Shown here: piece by piece, positions 49,758 through 51,927 of the stretch
How the letters are laid out: every line of letters begins with the position of its first letter
Position numbering within the stretch: the first letter of the stretch is position 1
Source: Paraburkholderia sp. BCC1886
GTDB taxonomy: Bacteria > Pseudomonadota > Gammaproteobacteria > Burkholderiales > Burkholderiaceae
Assembly (NCBI RefSeq): GCF_900996245.1
Contig: NZ_CAAJGK010000055.1
Location: forward strand, 1 to 51,927
Length of the DNA: 51,927 nt
Direction: 5' to 3'
Position numbers and translations under genes: made by a program
Notes under the pieces: model-generated
The model's input: the letters and a program-made list of their open reading frames with translations, nothing else
Databases searched by the model: none
Told to the model about the DNA's origin: nothing

Positions 49758-51651
49758 GGCTGGTCCGGGCGCGGGCCAGCATGCCGACGGACCCCGGCTT
49801 CTGGCCGACATCGGCGGCACGAACGCACGTTTCGCGCTGGAGAACAGCCCGGGCGACATCGGTTCGGTGCAGGTGTATCCCTGCGCTGACTATCCGGGCG
49901 TTGCCGAGGTCATCCAGCAGTATTTGAAGGACATGAAGATCGGCCGCGTGAATCATGCGGCTATCGCGATTGCGAACCCGGTCGACGGCGATCAGGTGAG
50001 TATGACCAATCACGACTGGAGTTTTTCCATCGAAGCCACGCGCCGCGCGCTTGGCTTCGACACGCTGCTCGTCGTGAACGACTTTACCGCGCTGGCCATG
50101 GCCTTGCCCGGCCTGACCGACGCACAGCGTGTGCAGGTCGGTGGCGGCACGCGTCGTCCGCACAGCGTGATCGGGCTGCTCGGCCCGGGCACCGGCATGG
50201 GCGTGTCGGGCCTGATTCCCGCCGACGACCGCTGGATCGCGCTCGGCAGCGAAGGCGGCCATGCCACTTTCGCGCCGGCCGACGAGCGTGAAGACATCGT
50301 GCTGCAATACGCGCGCAAAAAGTGGTCGCACGTGTCGTTCGAGCGGGTGGCCGCCGGCCCCGGTATCGAGGTGATTTACCGTGCGCTCGCGGGTCGCGAC
50401 AAGAAGCGCGTCGCGGCGAACATCGACACCATCGAGATCGTCAAGCGTGCATTGGACGGCGAGCCGCTGGCGGCCGAATCGGTCGACGTGTTCTGCGGGA
50501 TTCTCGGCACCTTCGCCGGCAATGTGGCGGTGACGCTCGGCGCGCTGGGCGGCATTTATATCGGCGGCGGCGTGGTGCCGCGGCTCGGCGAGTTTTTTGC
50601 GCGTTCGTCGTTTCGCCAGCGCTTCGAGGCGAAGGGGCGTTTCGAGGGTTATCTGCGCAACGTGCCGACTTACGTGATTACCGCCGAATATCCGGCGTTC
50701 CTCGGGGTGTCGGCGATTCTCGCGGAGCAGTTGTCGAATCGCGCGGGCGGCAGTTCATCGGCGGTGTTCGAGCGGATCCGGCAGATGCGCGACGCGTTGA
50801 CGCCGGCTGAGCGACGCGTGGCCGATCTTGCGTTGAATCATCCGCGTTCGATCATCAACGACCCAATCGTCGACATCGCGCGTAAGGCCGACGTGAGCCA
50901 GCCGACGGTGATCCGCTTTTGCCGCTCGCTCGGCTGCCAGGGGTTGTCGGATTTCAAGCTGAAGCTTGCGACCGGTTTGACCGGCACGATTCCGGTGAGT
51001 CATAGCCAGGTGCATCTGGGCGATACCGCGACGGACTTCGGCGCGAAGGTGCTGGACAACACCGTCTCGGCGATATTGCAATTGCGCGAGCATTTGAATT
51101 TCGACCATGTCGAGCAGGCTATCGACCTGTTGAACGGCGCGCGGCGCATCGAATTTTATGGACTGGGCAATTCGAACATCGTCGCGCAGGATGCGCATTA
51201 CAAGTTTTTCCGCTTTGGTATTCCGACGATCGCTTATGGCGATCTGTATATGCAGGCCGCGTCGGCTGCGTTGCTGGGCAAGGGTGATGTGATCGTCGCG
51301 GTGTCGAAGTCGGGGCGTGCGCCTGAGTTGCTACGCGTGCTGGATGTGGCGATGCAGGCCGGTGCCAAGGTGATTGCCATTACGTCGAGCAATACCGCGC
51401 TGGCCAAGCGGGCCACGGTCGCGCTCGAGACCGATCACATTGAGATTCGCGAGTCGCAGTTGTCGATGATTTCGCGGATTTTGCATCTGGTGATGATTGA
51501 TATTCTTGCGGTGGGGGTGGCGATTCGGCGCGCTATGCCTAGCGCGGAGGTGGCTGAGACGGTTGCTCGGGCTCGGGAGGGGGCTGATGATGATGCTTCC
51601 GCTGTGCTCGACTGGTTGAGTCATGGGGTGGCGGCTTCGGCGCGGGAATGA
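49735..51651 (+). CDS. glk: Bifunctional glucokinase / HexR-type transcriptional regulator
   Basis: A 638-residue fusion. Residues about 20-338 are glucokinase: LLADIGGTNARFALEN (phosphate loop), VVNDFTALAMALPGL, GLLGPGTGMGVSGLIP, ALGSEGGHATFAP and GGIYIGGGVVPRLGEFF. About 345-425 is an RpiR-type HTH (TPAERRVADLALNHPRSIIN; ADVSQPTVIRFCRSLGCQG). About 460-600 is a SIS sugar-phosphate-binding domain (RIEFYGLGNSNIVAQDAHYK; DVIVAVSKSGRAPELLRVL). The regulator half matches HexR, whose effector in other bacteria is 2-keto-3-deoxy-6-phosphogluconate. It probably represses its own operon and the importer through 47286-47304. The fusion is known from Burkholderia. Confidence 0.95.
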   Translation: MSTGVQTKAGPGAGQHADGPRLLADIGGTNARFALENSPGDIGSVQVYPCADYPGVAEVIQQYLKDMKIGRVNHAAIAIANPVDGDQVSMTNHDWSFSIEATRRALGFDTLLVVNDFTALAMALPGLTDAQRVQVGGGTRRPHSVIGLLGPGTGMGVSGLIPADDRWIALGSEGGHATFAPADEREDIVLQYARKKWSHVSFERVAAGPGIEVIYRALAGRDKKRVAANIDTIEIVKRALDGEPLAAESVDVFCGILGTFAGNVAVTLGALGGIYIGGGVVPRLGEFFARSSFRQRFEAKGRFEGYLRNVPTYVITAEYPAFLGVSAILAEQLSNRAGGSSSAVFERIRQMRDALTPAERRVADLALNHPRSIINDPIVDIARKADVSQPTVIRFCRSLGCQGLSDFKLKLATGLTGTIPVSHSQVHLGDTATDFGAKVLDNTVSAILQLREHLNFDHVEQAIDLLNGARRIEFYGLGNSNIVAQDAHYKFFRFGIPTIAYGDLYMQAASAALLGKGDVIVAVSKSGRAPELLRVLDVAMQAGAKVIAITSSNTALAKRATVALETDHIEIRESQLSMISRILHLVMIDILAVGVAIRRAMPSAEVAETVARAREGADDDASAVLDWLSHGVAASARE

Positions 51652-51724
51652 AGGTTTGTCGTTGCACTGGCTTTCTGGTTTTTTCGTTACTCTGGATTTT
51701 TGGCCTTTGGCCTTTCCTTGCTTT

Positions 51725-51744
51725 GCTAGGGAAGGTCTGCAAAA
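51725..51744 (-). repeat. 20-bp dispersed repeat, copy 2 (inverted)
   Basis: The reverse complement of these 20 bases equals 111-130 exactly. The surrounding stretch 51652-51927 has no gene I can support. Its T-rich first 70 bases (repeated TTTGGCC, TTTGGCC) could be read as a 66-residue aromatic peptide from 51623, but that frame starts inside glk and has no ribosome site. No clear terminator for the zwf operon is seen. Confidence 0.45.
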
Positions 51745-51927
51745 CCCGTTTTCTGCGCGTGGGCTGTTTGCAGCGCGTGCCACTACATTGCAAACATGCT
51801 GCGGCGCTGGTCATAGGTTTTGATTCGGCCGTGTGATTCACGTTTGCCCGCGCATGAGGCCGCCCACGCCCTCGCGTTTCACGCTTTGAGCAATTGCTTG
51901 CGTGCCATCCACAGGTTACCCAGTGCA

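Noticed and set aside
51539..51841. Minus-strand frames at the right edge of the window
   Set aside because: Low-complexity Pro/His/Arg-rich sequence opposite the end of glk and a T-rich spacer; no ribosome site and no domain.

Overview
The window looks like a piece of the main chromosome of a Burkholderiaceae bacterium, most likely Paraburkholderia or a close Burkholderia relative. The supports are the high G+C, the hemCDXY order with a HemD-HemX fusion, an HTH/SIS regulator fused to glucokinase, the ppc-hemC divergence, and the serS/rarA/lolA/ftsK/trxB block. Almost all of it is dense housekeeping sequence. I see no prophage, complete insertion sequence, CRISPR array or toxin island.

Layout. 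1-450: a poorly coding edge with a hairpin, a 20-bp repeat and a possible gene remnant, ending in the terminator of the hem operon. 449-4640 (-): hemC, hemDX, hemY. 4930-8091 (+): ppc with an unusual Lys/Ala-rich N-terminal extension. 8.1-10.4 kb: a secreted orphan, a SAM methyltransferase and a divergent MmyB-type regulator. 10.4-12.8 kb: argH, its terminator, a candidate antisense-strand small RNA, and a TonB-domain lipoprotein followed by an 8-bp tandem repeat. 13-18.6 kb: an MHS-family transporter with a long leader, two very small envelope proteins, waaC, a ClC channel and a YXWGXW-repeat protein. 18.7-22.6 kb (-): minE, minD, minC, a GNAT acetyltransferase and map. 22.9-26.4 kb (+): a Tat-exported ferritin-like protein, an Nramp metal transporter and a lipoprotein esterase. 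26.3-30.2 kb (-): a four-gene lipid-modification operon (amine-oxidase-like flavoprotein, DUF1365, Cfa-like methyltransferase, chalcone-isomerase-fold protein). 30.5-38.4 kb: tRNA-Ser(CGA), serS, rarA, an NCS1 permease on the opposite strand, lolA and ftsK. 38.7-42.4 kb (+): trxB, an Smr protein, a TRIC/YicG channel and a LysR regulator. 42.4-51.7 kb: a sugar ABC importer (-) divergent from zwf-pgl-glk/hexR (+).

The last block works as one unit. The ABC importer brings in a sugar, most likely glucose. Glucokinase, glucose-6-phosphate dehydrogenase and 6-phosphogluconolactonase carry it into the Entner-Doudoroff pathway. The RpiR-type half of the Glk fusion probably binds a 17-19 bp palindrome between gtsA and zwf. 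The two arms of that palindrome double as the -10 boxes of two opposed promoters, so one operator could switch uptake and catabolism together.

The most unusual region is the Cfa-like operon. The methyltransferase keeps the SAM fold and the active-site Glu, but the positions matching the other side-chain bicarbonate ligands of E. coli Cfa are changed (Cys to Ser, His to Gln, Tyr to Arg). This points to a fatty-acid methylation chemistry other than ordinary cyclopropanation. Other points of note are tandem repeats of 8, 9, 11 and 12 bp beside gene ends, intercistronic hairpins in the ABC operon, and the candidate small RNA behind argH. All functional statements come from reading the sequence and from family knowledge; no database search was run.
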